A stretch of DNA of 7,587 nucleotides from Deltaproteobacteria bacterium (GCA_015486425.1 WFRQ01000188.1:1-7587), one strand, 5' to 3'; positions 1 to 5,992 are shown, numbered from the stretch's first letter. The notes: generated by a model from the sequence alone, not told the origin. Translations and numbers: made by a program.

Positions 1-1038
1 ACATATAAACGAGCCACGCTTATATTCAGTGACCTGGACAGGCTTACAAAACTGCTTACCAGTGAAGAACGCCCGGTGCAGCTCATATTCAGCGGCAAGG
101 CCCACCCCAAGGACAAGTTTGGTAAAGAGCTCATTCACAAAATTGTTCAGATGGCCAATATGCCCGAGCTGAGAATGCATCTGGTATTCATTGAAAATTA
201 TGACATTGAGGTGGCCAGATACCTGACCCAGGGAGTTGATGTTTGGCTCAATACACCGAGACGCCCCATGGAGGCAAGCGGCACAAGCGGCATGAAGGTT
301 CCTGCCAACGGGGGAATTAATCTGAGTATTCTGGATGGCTGGTGGTGCGAAGGATATAATGGCGAAAACGGCTGGGCCATTGGTGCCGGAGAAGATTATG
401 CTGACCCTGAATATCAGGATGAAGTGGAGAGCAGACTGCTATATGAACTGCTTGAAAATACCGTTGTACCGCTCTTCTATAACCGTTCAAAGCATGACAT
501 ACCACTTGGCTGGGTAGAAATCATGAAAAATTCCATTCAGACTGTCTGCCCGTACTTCAATACCAACAGAATGGTTGAAGAGTACAGCACCAGGTTCTAT
601 CTGCCCAATATTGCCAAATGGGATGTTCTAAGCAAAAACGACTGGGACGAAGTACGAAAACTTTCAACATGGAAAAAGCGGGTTATACAGGATTGGCACA
701 AGGTAGATATCAAGAGAGTTGAGCTACCTGTAAATGATTCACCCAAGGTGGGGGACAGAGTACCTATCAAGGCATGGATTGATCTTGACGGAATGAGCCC
801 CGACGAGGTACGGGTAGATGCATATATCGGATACCTTGATGACAGTGGTGAAATCCCCGAAGGCCACCCCCTGCCGCTGCTTCCCACAGGCGAAGAAAAA
901 GACGGGCTGTTCCTGTTTCAGGGTACCCTGCTCTGCCTTTCAAGCGGCATGATAGGTTTTTCAGTTAGATGTTATCCATTCAGAAAGGAACTCGGACACA
1001 AATTTGAACTCGGTCTTCTGACCTGGTGGGAAAATTAA
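1..1038 (+). CDS. alpha-glucan (glycogen/maltodextrin) phosphorylase, C-terminal part (5' truncated by window)
   Basis: The frame is open from base 1, so the true start lies outside the window; about 345 C-terminal residues are present. The enzyme cleaves alpha-1,4-glucans with phosphate to give glucose-1-phosphate, using pyridoxal phosphate, in the cytoplasm. The translation begins TYKRATLIFSDLDRL and runs into SGKAHPKD, both typical of the short bacterial glucan phosphorylase family. The motif EASGTSGMK follows; its lysine (codon 295-297) should be the PLP Schiff-base lysine, by analogy with the GTGNMK motif of E. coli MalP. The segment LDGWWCEGYNGENGWAIG is another family signature. A beta-rich C-terminal extension ends in LLTWWEN, as in full-length members, so the 3' end looks intact. 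The gene converges on the cytochrome operon and has no evident functional link to it. Recognition is from family motifs by eye. I give no symbol because glgP is used for more than one subfamily. Confidence 0.93.
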   Translation, partial: TYKRATLIFSDLDRLTKLLTSEERPVQLIFSGKAHPKDKFGKELIHKIVQMANMPELRMHLVFIENYDIEVARYLTQGVDVWLNTPRRPMEASGTSGMKVPANGGINLSILDGWWCEGYNGENGWAIGAGEDYADPEYQDEVESRLLYELLENTVVPLFYNRSKHDIPLGWVEIMKNSIQTVCPYFNTNRMVEEYSTRFYLPNIAKWDVLSKNDWDEVRKLSTWKKRVIQDWHKVDIKRVELPVNDSPKVGDRVPIKAWIDLDGMSPDEVRVDAYIGYLDDSGEIPEGHPLPLLPTGEEKDGLFLFQGTLLCLSSGMIGFSVRCYPFRKELGHKFELGLLTWWEN

Positions 1039-1073
1039 TCAAGAAAGAAATTGTTGTGTAAAAAACGTCTTTC

Positions 1074-1127
1074 CGTTATGGGATTCATCCGTGAGGGGGT
1101 GAGCAGTTACGAATATTGCTCATAACG
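1074..1127. repeat. inverted repeat downstream of the phosphorylase gene, possible weak terminator
   Basis: CGTTATG (1074-1080) is perfectly complementary to CATAACG (1121-1127). A smaller arm pair, GAGCA (1101-1105) and TGCTC (1117-1121), is nested inside, and GGATTCATCC (1081-1090) is a small palindrome. The structure lies 36 nt after the phosphorylase stop. No run of T follows directly, although the sequence becomes pyrimidine-rich around 1141-1167. It could end transcription of the phosphorylase gene, but it lacks the classic intrinsic-terminator form. Confidence 0.35.
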
Positions 1128-1261
1128 TATGGGAGCATTCCCTGTTTGTCCTGCCTTTTCTATTATTGCGGAGGTTGTGTGGGGCTTTTTGAGGCTTGTT
1201 CTGAGAGAAAACCTGCACGGAACGTTGGGAAGACATCGTAACAGTTGACAAAGGAGATACG

Positions 1262-1342
1262 GTGAAGACGGCAATCCCGAAGGGAATAGTGAATCATCTG
1301 GGGGCGGAACAATTCGCCCCTATCTGGCCAACCTGTAATTAA
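1262..1342 (+). CDS. possible 26-residue small ORF or gene remnant
   Basis: A GTG codon at 1262 is preceded by AAAGGAGA (1250-1257), a good Shine-Dalgarno match at normal spacing, and reads 26 codons to TAA at 1340-1342. The same frame is open back to a TGA at 1202-1204, so the readable stretch is about 45 codons (1205-1342). The peptide (KTAIPKGIVNHLGAEQF in the middle) looks protein-like, but I recognise no family. Its last 23 nt are antisense to the end of the Sel1-like gene, and it contains the hairpin GGGGCG/CGCCCC (1301-1306 and 1315-1320). It may be a real micro-gene, a decayed fragment or chance. I judge chance or remnant more likely. Confidence 0.2.
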   Translation: MKTAIPKGIVNHLGAEQFAPIWPTCN

Positions 1343-2447
1343 ACTTCCTTGATTCTCCGTATTTTGAAATAACCCACTGTCCAAGCACCCATTCCATCCC
1401 CTGATTCATGGAATCAAAGCCTTCCTTTTCTCTCTCGGCGCCTTCAGGCAGCTTTATTCCCTGGGCCACCACTGCCTTTATGCCTTTTTCGGTCTTTATA
1501 ACCTCCCCGGCCTCTATCAGACCCTGAACATCTTTATCTTTAACCTTCAGGATATAATGAACACCGTTGCCACTCAGCACATAGTTGACTGTGACAGGGC
1601 TCTCACCACCTGATCGTTTAATCTGGCGGCTGGCAATCTCTATTCTTACAGAGGGGATGTCAAGGAGATGCCTCTTCTCCTGCGGGTCCATGTCTGATGC
1701 TTCCTGTATTTCATCCCGTGCTTTTTTATACCATTCTATGGCTTTTTGATGATCAACAGCCACACCTTTGCCATAAAGATAGATATCGCCAAGCTTCAGG
1801 CTGAGCCTGTAATCTTTTTTCTTTTCCGAGACCTTTGAATACCATTTTACGGCATCTTCCATATTACCGGAGGCCTCTTCAATGGCTGCCAGTTTCTGCA
1901 TGGCATCACCGTTTCCACCCTCTGCAGCCACTTTAAGAAGTTTCAGTCCGACATCTGCAGCCTTGTAAGAAGAGACATCATCTTGCTCGGAAAAGGGAGG
2001 TGACAGATACATCATTGCAAGACGGAAGGCAAGGTCTGGCTCCACCCTCTCTGCATCTTCAGCCATGGCGTCATATAATTCAGATGCCTGATCCAGGTAC
2101 TTTCTTGCCTGCGCCCCATCAGGTTGAACAGAACCGGACAGACACTGTGTGGCCTCAGGGAATACAGGTTCGATCTGCTCAGGCAGGGCACCTGCATAGA
2201 GCTGGGCAAAAAGCATATCAGCAGGAGCATAACCATCTTCCGCTGCAGTAGTGATATACTTGAGAGCCTTCTGCTTTCCTGCCTCGTCGTCACTGCACGC
2301 AAGCGCAAGCCCTTTCTGAAAATAATCAGAGGTGGAGCAGAACCAGCATGCCTCGTGATGCACCCCCTTCACCAAAAGGGCTACCCCTGCTGTGCCTGCA
2401 AGACAGACCAGAAATATTACAAGTGCCTTCATATTATTATTCTGCAT
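1320..2447 (-). CDS. membrane-anchored Sel1-like (TPR-type) repeat protein
   Basis: This is a 375-residue protein. Residues 7-26 are a hydrophobic segment without a convincing cleavage site or lipobox, so it is probably an N-terminal anchor with the rest outside the cytoplasmic membrane. Sel1-like helical repeats follow. The clearest is at about 214-245 (LKLGDIYLYGKGVAVDHQKA then IEWYKKA), with weaker copies near 56-86, 136-177 and 181-206. Residues about 260-375 match nothing I recognise. Sel1 repeats usually form protein-binding solenoids, so a scaffold or assembly role is inferred, not shown. Just after the anchor lies HHEACWFCS (30-38), a CXXC pair next to two histidines that is not a haem site. 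AAGGGG lies 8 nt before the first ATG, supporting that start over the internal Met6. It follows the 12-haem cytochrome by 49 nt and is the last gene of the presumed operon. Confidence 0.82.
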   Translation of the reverse strand: MQNNNMKALVIFLVCLAGTAGVALLVKGVHHEACWFCSTSDYFQKGLALACSDDEAGKQKALKYITTAAEDGYAPADMLFAQLYAGALPEQIEPVFPEATQCLSGSVQPDGAQARKYLDQASELYDAMAEDAERVEPDLAFRLAMMYLSPPFSEQDDVSSYKAADVGLKLLKVAAEGGNGDAMQKLAAIEEASGNMEDAVKWYSKVSEKKKDYRLSLKLGDIYLYGKGVAVDHQKAIEWYKKARDEIQEASDMDPQEKRHLLDIPSVRIEIASRQIKRSGGESPVTVNYVLSGNGVHYILKVKDKDVQGLIEAGEVIKTEKGIKAVVAQGIKLPEGAEREKEGFDSMNQGMEWVLGQWVISKYGESRKFNYRLAR

Positions 2448-2496
2448 TTTGTGACCCCTTCTGTATAAACCGCATCAACTGCCCTTCCACGCTGAT

Positions 2497-3429
2497 TTAT
2501 TTTTTCATGTTGAGATCATGAGGATTGCCATGGCATTTACTGCAATCCCCAAATTTTTCAATCATCTTCTTGGCGTGGGGTATGGAGTGACATGACTGAC
2601 AGGTAGGGATATTGCCATGTTTTTCCGCATGACAGAATACACACTTAAGACGACCGTGCGCCGCTGATGTGGATTTCATTCTCTCTACGGGATCAGGATG
2701 ACAGCCTGCACATACCTCATTTGGAACATCAGTGCCGTAATTTATATTGGTGGGCATATGCGGATTGTGACACGCCATGCAGGAAGCATTGTCAATAAAT
2801 TTCGTATGCGGCTTGTCATGGCACTCTGTACACAGCGGCCTGTAGCCATGGGTGTCATGGTGACAAACCGAGCAGTTTACCGCAGAGTGTGCGCTTGGAT
2901 AGTCCTTTATCTCTTTTGCCTGCTGGGAATGACATGTGGTGCAGAATGGTTCAATGGACTTCATGTCAAGGCTTGCCAGCGGGGCATGAGCATTAGTATG
3001 ACACTTGAGACACTGCTTCATTTCCTTGGAGTCACCGTGGGGAAGATCATGACAGTTCTGACAGTGAGGCACCCTCTCATCCCATGTAAGGCCGCGCTGA
3101 AAACTGTGATAGGTCTTATGACAGAATGTGCAGTCCTTTTTGTGAGCCCCCTTACCTTTTTTAATAGACATGTACACAGAGTAATGACACCTGGCACACT
3201 CCCTGGTGGTAAGCGGCTTGATATCCTGGCTGTAAATATCCTGCCCGGTATCCTCCTGTCCGGCATTCTGATTTGCGCTCTGTTCAGTTGCCTTTTCAGT
3301 ACTATGTTCGGAATTATGCTCCGCAGCTTCTTCCTGCGCGTAAAGCCCCTGGGAAATCAGGAAGACGAAAGAGATAAGGCAGCAAAATGCAAAGAGGCTG
3401 AACTGTTTTCTCCGGCTGATATTTTTCAT
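2497..3429 (-). CDS. exported 12-haem c-type cytochrome (three tetrahaem modules)
   Basis: This 310-residue protein has a Sec-type signal peptide (basic start, hydrophobic 10-30, likely cleavage near LYAQ), then an acidic Glu/Ser/Asn/Gln-rich spacer (about 32-70). Twelve CXXCH motifs begin at residues 78, 100, 123, 140, 163, 186, 200, 217, 240, 263, 277 and 296. They form three tetrahaem modules starting at 78, 163 and 240. Each module reads CXXCH with a His about 14 residues on, then three CXXCH motifs each with a His 3-4 residues on. Every haem therefore has a candidate distal His, so bis-His low-potential haems are expected. The likely role is electron transfer outside the cytoplasm. No CXXCK or other catalytic haem site is present. 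GGGGAGGAG and AGAAGG lie just before the ATG. It is third in the presumed operon and is the most diverged of the three cytochromes. It cannot be assigned to a named family by eye. Confidence 0.93.
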   Translation of the reverse strand: MKNISRRKQFSLFAFCCLISFVFLISQGLYAQEEAAEHNSEHSTEKATEQSANQNAGQEDTGQDIYSQDIKPLTTRECARCHYSVYMSIKKGKGAHKKDCTFCHKTYHSFQRGLTWDERVPHCQNCHDLPHGDSKEMKQCLKCHTNAHAPLASLDMKSIEPFCTTCHSQQAKEIKDYPSAHSAVNCSVCHHDTHGYRPLCTECHDKPHTKFIDNASCMACHNPHMPTNINYGTDVPNEVCAGCHPDPVERMKSTSAAHGRLKCVFCHAEKHGNIPTCQSCHSIPHAKKMIEKFGDCSKCHGNPHDLNMKK

Positions 3430-3458
3430 ATTACCTTCTCTCCTCCCCTGCCCTTCCA

Positions 3459-3506
3459 GGTTGAACAGTCATGGTCCTCTATATTCAGGCTATGGGCTGT
3501 TCAACC
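3459..3506 (-). promoter_or_regulatory. 10-bp perfect inverted repeat in the 125-nt gap before the third cytochrome gene
   Basis: GGTTGAACAG (3459-3468) and CTGTTCAACC (3497-3506) are perfect complements separated by 28 nt. The right arm, on the + strand, is followed directly by the short palindrome CCCCAAGGGG (3505-3514), and the DNA beyond it towards the 20-haem gene is AT-rich (about 3515-3550). In the mRNA the stem would form between the 20-haem stop and the ribosome-binding site of the 12-haem gene, whose purine-rich leader starts a few bases later. It may stabilise or separate the two messages, or be a protein-binding site. No T run follows, so an intrinsic terminator is unlikely. Confidence 0.45.
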
Positions 3507-3554
3507 CCAAGGGGCTATATAAGGGAAAAATCTAATAGAAAATTTTAAACAAAC

Positions 3555-4829
3555 CTACTTCTGCAGCGCATGAGGACTGTTATGACATGCATGACAGTCA
3601 GGGTACTGACTGTGCATTGATGCTGGGTGAGGTTCCCCGTGGCAATCAACGCATGTCAGGATAGATTTATGTTTCCTCCTGTGACAGTATGCGCAGTTCA
3701 GGTCATGATGTTTAGTGGCGTTGGCTTCAAGCTCAGAAACTTCCTGCTCATGACAGGCACCGCAAAGGGCCGGTTCCACGCTGGAACCATATTCCAGCAG
3801 TGTGGGCGCATGAGGAATATGACACTTCAGACAATCCTCATACTTCATATCAGGACTGTGAGGCTTATGACACTCGGTACACTTGAGGAACTGTCCATGG
3901 ACCTTATGACACGCATTGCAGTCAAGCTTGGAGTGAGCGCTGGGCTTACGCTTCATATCTTCGATTGGGCCCTCATGACACGTGGCACAGGCAGGTTTTA
4001 CGTCCTTGGCCCTGGACAGGTCAATATCCATCGGGGCGTGAGGATCGTGACACTTTGTACAGTCCTCAGCAGTAAAGTGCCTGTTTTCTTCTGGATCATG
4101 ACATTTCTGACACTTGGGGATTACCCCCTCCTTGTGTGGAGGATGCTTCTCGTGACACTCAACACACTGGAGATTTTCAAGGTGGGCTGCCCCCTTCTCC
4201 TTGAAGGTGGTTACTATGTCATCATGACAGGCAGCGCATCTGTCAGCAGTTGCCTTGTCTGTCCACACATAAACAGCAGGTTTGTGCGGGCTGTGACAGG
4301 CAAGACAATCGGCAATTGTAAGATTCTCAGCGTGTTTCTCATGGCAGTCCGTGCATTTGTGGTACCTGCCCTCAGCCAGTCCGTGGCCGTTATGACAGTT
4401 GTTGCAGTCCTGTTCAGAGTGAGCGCTGGGGAACTCCTTCATATCAATGCCAGGCTGCGGATGACAGGTTACGCAGCCTGGTTTGACATCTTTGAGTTTT
4501 GTAAAATCAGTTATTATCGGTGCATGAGGATTATGACATCTCTTGCAGTTTTCCAGGGTAAAGTGCTTTTTCTCTGCCGGGTCATGGCACATGCTGCATT
4601 CAGGAATTATTACCTTTCCTGCAGGCGGATGCCCCTTATGACAGTCAAGACACCCTATAACATCCCTGTGAGCTGACTTCTGGCCGTTTACGATTGTGAC
4701 AATTTCATCGTGGCATTTAACGCAGTCACCATTAGATAAAACAGGTTCCTTTACCTCGGCGCGTACTCCTGAGACAAAGATCACCATTATCACAGACAAC
4801 AGCCAGCAGTAACTGAAAAGAGCTTTCAT
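3555..4829 (-). CDS. exported 20-haem c-type cytochrome (five tetrahaem modules)
   Basis: Read from the ATG at 4829 the protein has 424 residues. A Sec signal peptide (about 1-24, cleavage near VRA/EV) is followed almost at once by haem domains. Twenty CXXCH motifs begin at residues 36, 60, 78, 95, 119, 142, 159, 175, 198, 222, 240, 257, 281, 304, 317, 333, 356, 379, 393 and 412, about one haem per 20 residues. They fall into five tetrahaem modules starting at 36, 119, 198, 281 and 356. Modules 1-2 and 3-4 are octahaem copies with an exact 162-residue period. Each CXXCH is followed by a further His before the next motif, so all haems can be bis-His. The expected role is long-range electron transfer in the periplasm or outside the cell. 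The first octahaem unit and the last tetrahaem unit resemble the neighbouring 12-haem protein (PSAHSEQDCNNCH is shared). An in-frame GTG at 4838 would add three residues. Confidence 0.93.
   Translation of the reverse strand: MKALFSYCWLLSVIMVIFVSGVRAEVKEPVLSNGDCVKCHDEIVTIVNGQKSAHRDVIGCLDCHKGHPPAGKVIIPECSMCHDPAEKKHFTLENCKRCHNPHAPIITDFTKLKDVKPGCVTCHPQPGIDMKEFPSAHSEQDCNNCHNGHGLAEGRYHKCTDCHEKHAENLTIADCLACHSPHKPAVYVWTDKATADRCAACHDDIVTTFKEKGAAHLENLQCVECHEKHPPHKEGVIPKCQKCHDPEENRHFTAEDCTKCHDPHAPMDIDLSRAKDVKPACATCHEGPIEDMKRKPSAHSKLDCNACHKVHGQFLKCTECHKPHSPDMKYEDCLKCHIPHAPTLLEYGSSVEPALCGACHEQEVSELEANATKHHDLNCAYCHRRKHKSILTCVDCHGEPHPASMHSQYPDCHACHNSPHALQK
3765..4724 (-). repeat. tandem octahaem-encoding repeat inside the 20-haem gene
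   Basis: Copy 1 is about 4239-4724 and copy 2 about 3765-4238. All eight CXXCH positions of the two copies correspond, with the first haems 162 residues apart. Conserved anchors in both are HPP after haem 2, HFT before haem 4, PHAP after haem 4, KDVKP before haem 5, and PSAHS before haem 6. Copy 2 has a three-residue-shorter loop before its seventh haem. The similarity is plain in the protein but too diverged to be a near-identical DNA repeat. Confidence 0.8.
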
Positions 4830-4848
4830 CCTCGCCACCTTTTCCCTT
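4830..4848 (-). promoter_or_regulatory. ribosome-binding region of the 20-haem gene, serving two possible starts
   Basis: On the coding strand the region reads AAGGGAAAAGGTGGCGAGG, followed directly by ATG. AAGGG lies 5 nt before the in-frame GTG (4838). AAGG/GGTGG lies 5-8 nt before the ATG (4829). Both are workable. I prefer the ATG because ATG is the stronger start codon and gives a typical signal-peptide start (MKALFS), but the sequence does not settle it. Confidence 0.5.
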
Positions 4849-4855
4849 TCTATCA

Positions 4856-4876
4856 GGCCCGCTCAGCGAGCGGGCC
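4856..4876 (-). promoter_or_regulatory. perfect GC-rich hairpin between the first two cytochrome genes
   Basis: On the mRNA strand GGCCCGCTC, loop GCT, GAGCGGGCC form a perfect 9-bp stem 8 nt after the stop of the 12-haem gene and about 27 nt before the start of the 20-haem gene. An A/G-rich stretch carrying the next ribosome-binding site follows, not a T run, so it is not a standard terminator. Such intercistronic stems often protect upstream mRNA from 3' exonucleases and can raise expression of the first gene over the next; that role is inferred here. Confidence 0.6.
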
Positions 4877-4884
4877 GAACAGGA

Positions 4885-5838
4885 TCACTTTGCAAGGTTA
4901 TGTGGATCCCTGTGACAGTCAAGGCATTTGGGGAATTTGTTGTGTATGTACTCATCATGGGGCTGATCGTGACACTCTTCACACTGCATGATGTTCTTGT
5001 GATGTTCGGGGTGACACTCGTAGCAAGCCAGGTCATGGTGAGCTGTCTTGGAAGCAGCAAGCAATCCTGCCTCGGAGTCGTGACAGGCGGCGCACATTAC
5101 AGGTGCAACATTGTCGCCGTAGGTAACATCTGTGGGGCTGTGAGGCCTGTGGCACAGGAAGCAGTCGGCTGCCTTCATATCATCTGAGTGGGCATCATGG
5201 CAGTCAACGCATGTATTATACTGTCCTTCGCCAAGTCCGTGAGCATAATGGCAGTTGTTGCAGTCCTGCTCGGAGTGGGCGCTGGGATGAAGTTTCATCT
5301 CGGCATCCTGCTCGGCATGACATGCAATACATGCAGGTTTGGCCTCTGGTTTGGCCTTTGTGAAGTCAATCTTAAGGGGATGGTGGGGATAGTGACATGA
5401 AACGCAGTTGGGAACAGCAAAGTGCGGATTGTCTTCGGCCATGTGGCACATTGAACATTCAGGTATGCAGTTTTTCCCTGCAGGAGGATGCTCAAGGTGA
5501 CATTCAGTACAGCCTACATCCTTGTGTGAGGCTCCGTTTTCATCAACATCAACAACCTCTGCCCTGTGACACTTTATACAGTCAGAATCATCGAGAGGCA
5601 CAGGGGCTGGTTCTGAATTCTCGGCTGCAGCAGCCGCAGGAGCTGCTTCTTCTGCCGGCGCCTCTTTTGCAGCAGGCACTGCCTCCTTAGCTGCCGGTGC
5701 TGCCTCTTTTACAACCGGTGCAGTCTCTGTACCCGCAGGTGCTACTTCCGCACCGGAACCTTCCTCTGCCATTGAAGACATTGTTGTCATAACAAGAAAA
5801 CAGCAGACGGTAAGCAGGATTAAGGAAATTTTTTTCAT
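4885..5838 (-). CDS. exported 12-haem c-type cytochrome with Ala/Pro/Glu/Lys linker (three tetrahaem modules)
   Basis: This 317-residue protein is first in the presumed operon. It has a Sec signal peptide (about 1-24, cleavage near SSMA/EE), then a low-complexity Ala/Pro/Glu/Lys linker (about 30-80) with repeats of the type APAAKEA, probably an extended tether. Twelve CXXCH motifs begin at residues 87, 110, 128, 145, 170, 193, 210, 226, 249, 272, 286 and 305, in three tetrahaem modules starting at 87, 170 and 249. Each haem has a following candidate distal His. Cys124 is an extra cysteine outside any CXXCH. The haem region matches the 20-haem protein with one octahaem unit removed (shared HPPAGK, IPECSMCH, DFTK, PSAHSEQDCNNCH). 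A role in electron transfer in the cell envelope is inferred; no substrate-reducing site is visible. GGAGGG lies 4 nt before the ATG, a strong ribosome-binding site. Confidence 0.93.
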   Translation of the reverse strand: MKKISLILLTVCCFLVMTTMSSMAEEGSGAEVAPAGTETAPVVKEAAPAAKEAVPAAKEAPAEEAAPAAAAAENSEPAPVPLDDSDCIKCHRAEVVDVDENGASHKDVGCTECHLEHPPAGKNCIPECSMCHMAEDNPHFAVPNCVSCHYPHHPLKIDFTKAKPEAKPACIACHAEQDAEMKLHPSAHSEQDCNNCHYAHGLGEGQYNTCVDCHDAHSDDMKAADCFLCHRPHSPTDVTYGDNVAPVMCAACHDSEAGLLAASKTAHHDLACYECHPEHHKNIMQCEECHDQPHDEYIHNKFPKCLDCHRDPHNLAK

Positions 5839-5866
5839 TTTGCCCTCCTCAAAAATAGGTCATGAT

Positions 5867-5884
5867 ACCCTGCAAAAACAGGGT
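5867..5884 (-). promoter_or_regulatory. leader hairpin before the first cytochrome gene
   Basis: ACCCTG (5867-5872) and CAGGGT (5879-5884) pair around a 6-nt loop, which reads TTTTTG in the mRNA. The stem ends 28 nt before the ATG and about 18 nt before the Shine-Dalgarno, inside the predicted leader. It could affect mRNA stability or translation of the operon. The stem is short and there is no T run after it, so attenuation is not shown. Confidence 0.4.
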
Positions 5885-5941
5885 GTGGTGAACAGTGGTG
5901 GTGTCGCCTCTCCCGGGTCGCTCCTACATTCCACAAGACCC

Positions 5942-5957
5942 CAGGCATTTGTGCCTG
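5942..5957 (-). promoter_or_regulatory. CAGGCA/TGCCTG inverted repeat at the predicted transcription start, possible operator
   Basis: CAGGCA and TGCCTG form a perfect 6-bp inverted repeat with a 4-nt spacer. It begins right at the predicted start point (about 5958) of the promoter at 5965-5992. That position suits a repressor operator or a 5'-end mRNA hairpin. I do not match it to a known regulator consensus. Confidence 0.35.
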
Positions 5958-5964
5958 ACCCTAC

Positions 5965-5992
5965 AAAATACAAAATTCCGCGCCGCTGTCAA
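5965..5992 (-). promoter_or_regulatory. sigma70-like promoter for the cytochrome operon
   Basis: On the minus strand a perfect -35 box TTGACA (5992-5987) is followed after 16 nt by TATTTT (5970-5965), four of six matches to the -10 consensus. The start point would be near 5958, giving a leader of about 120 nt before the first cytochrome gene. This is the best promoter-like match I found in the 430-nt gap. No sigma54 -24/-12 element was seen. Confidence 0.5.

Noticed and set aside
1163..1384. 73-codon minus-strand frame overlapping the end of the Sel1-like gene
   Set aside because: It overlaps the Sel1-like frame in another register, has no evident ribosome-binding site and matches no family I know.
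3394..3429. SRRKQF in the signal peptide of the third cytochrome, looking like a twin-arginine motif
   Set aside because: It does not fit SRRxFLK in spacing, and c-type cytochromes are exported unfolded by Sec because haem is attached outside the cytoplasm.
2698..3522. Open frame of 274 codons on the + strand opposite the third cytochrome gene
   Set aside because: Same shadow effect with recurring Met-Thr; the minus-strand frame has a signal peptide and 12 ordered CXXCH sites.
3627..4676. Open frame of 349 codons on the + strand opposite the 20-haem gene
   Set aside because: It is a mirror of the cytochrome gene: the Cys-His codons TGTCAT read as ATGACA on the other strand, giving the repeated Met-Thr pairs seen in the translation. 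No ribosome-binding site or family match.
2497..5838. Assignment to known nanowire or reductase cytochromes (OmcS/OmcE/OmcZ-like, NrfA, octahaem reductases)
   Set aside because: Haem numbers and module plan do not match those proteins, there is no CXXCK or other catalytic haem site, and filament formation cannot be judged from sequence by eye.
5903..5926. GC-rich stretch reading GTAGGAGCGACCCGGG on the minus strand, like a REP/extragenic palindrome
   Set aside because: Only the first half resembles such elements; the two GCGAC copies are direct, not inverted, so no stable stem forms. Without other copies in view it cannot be called.
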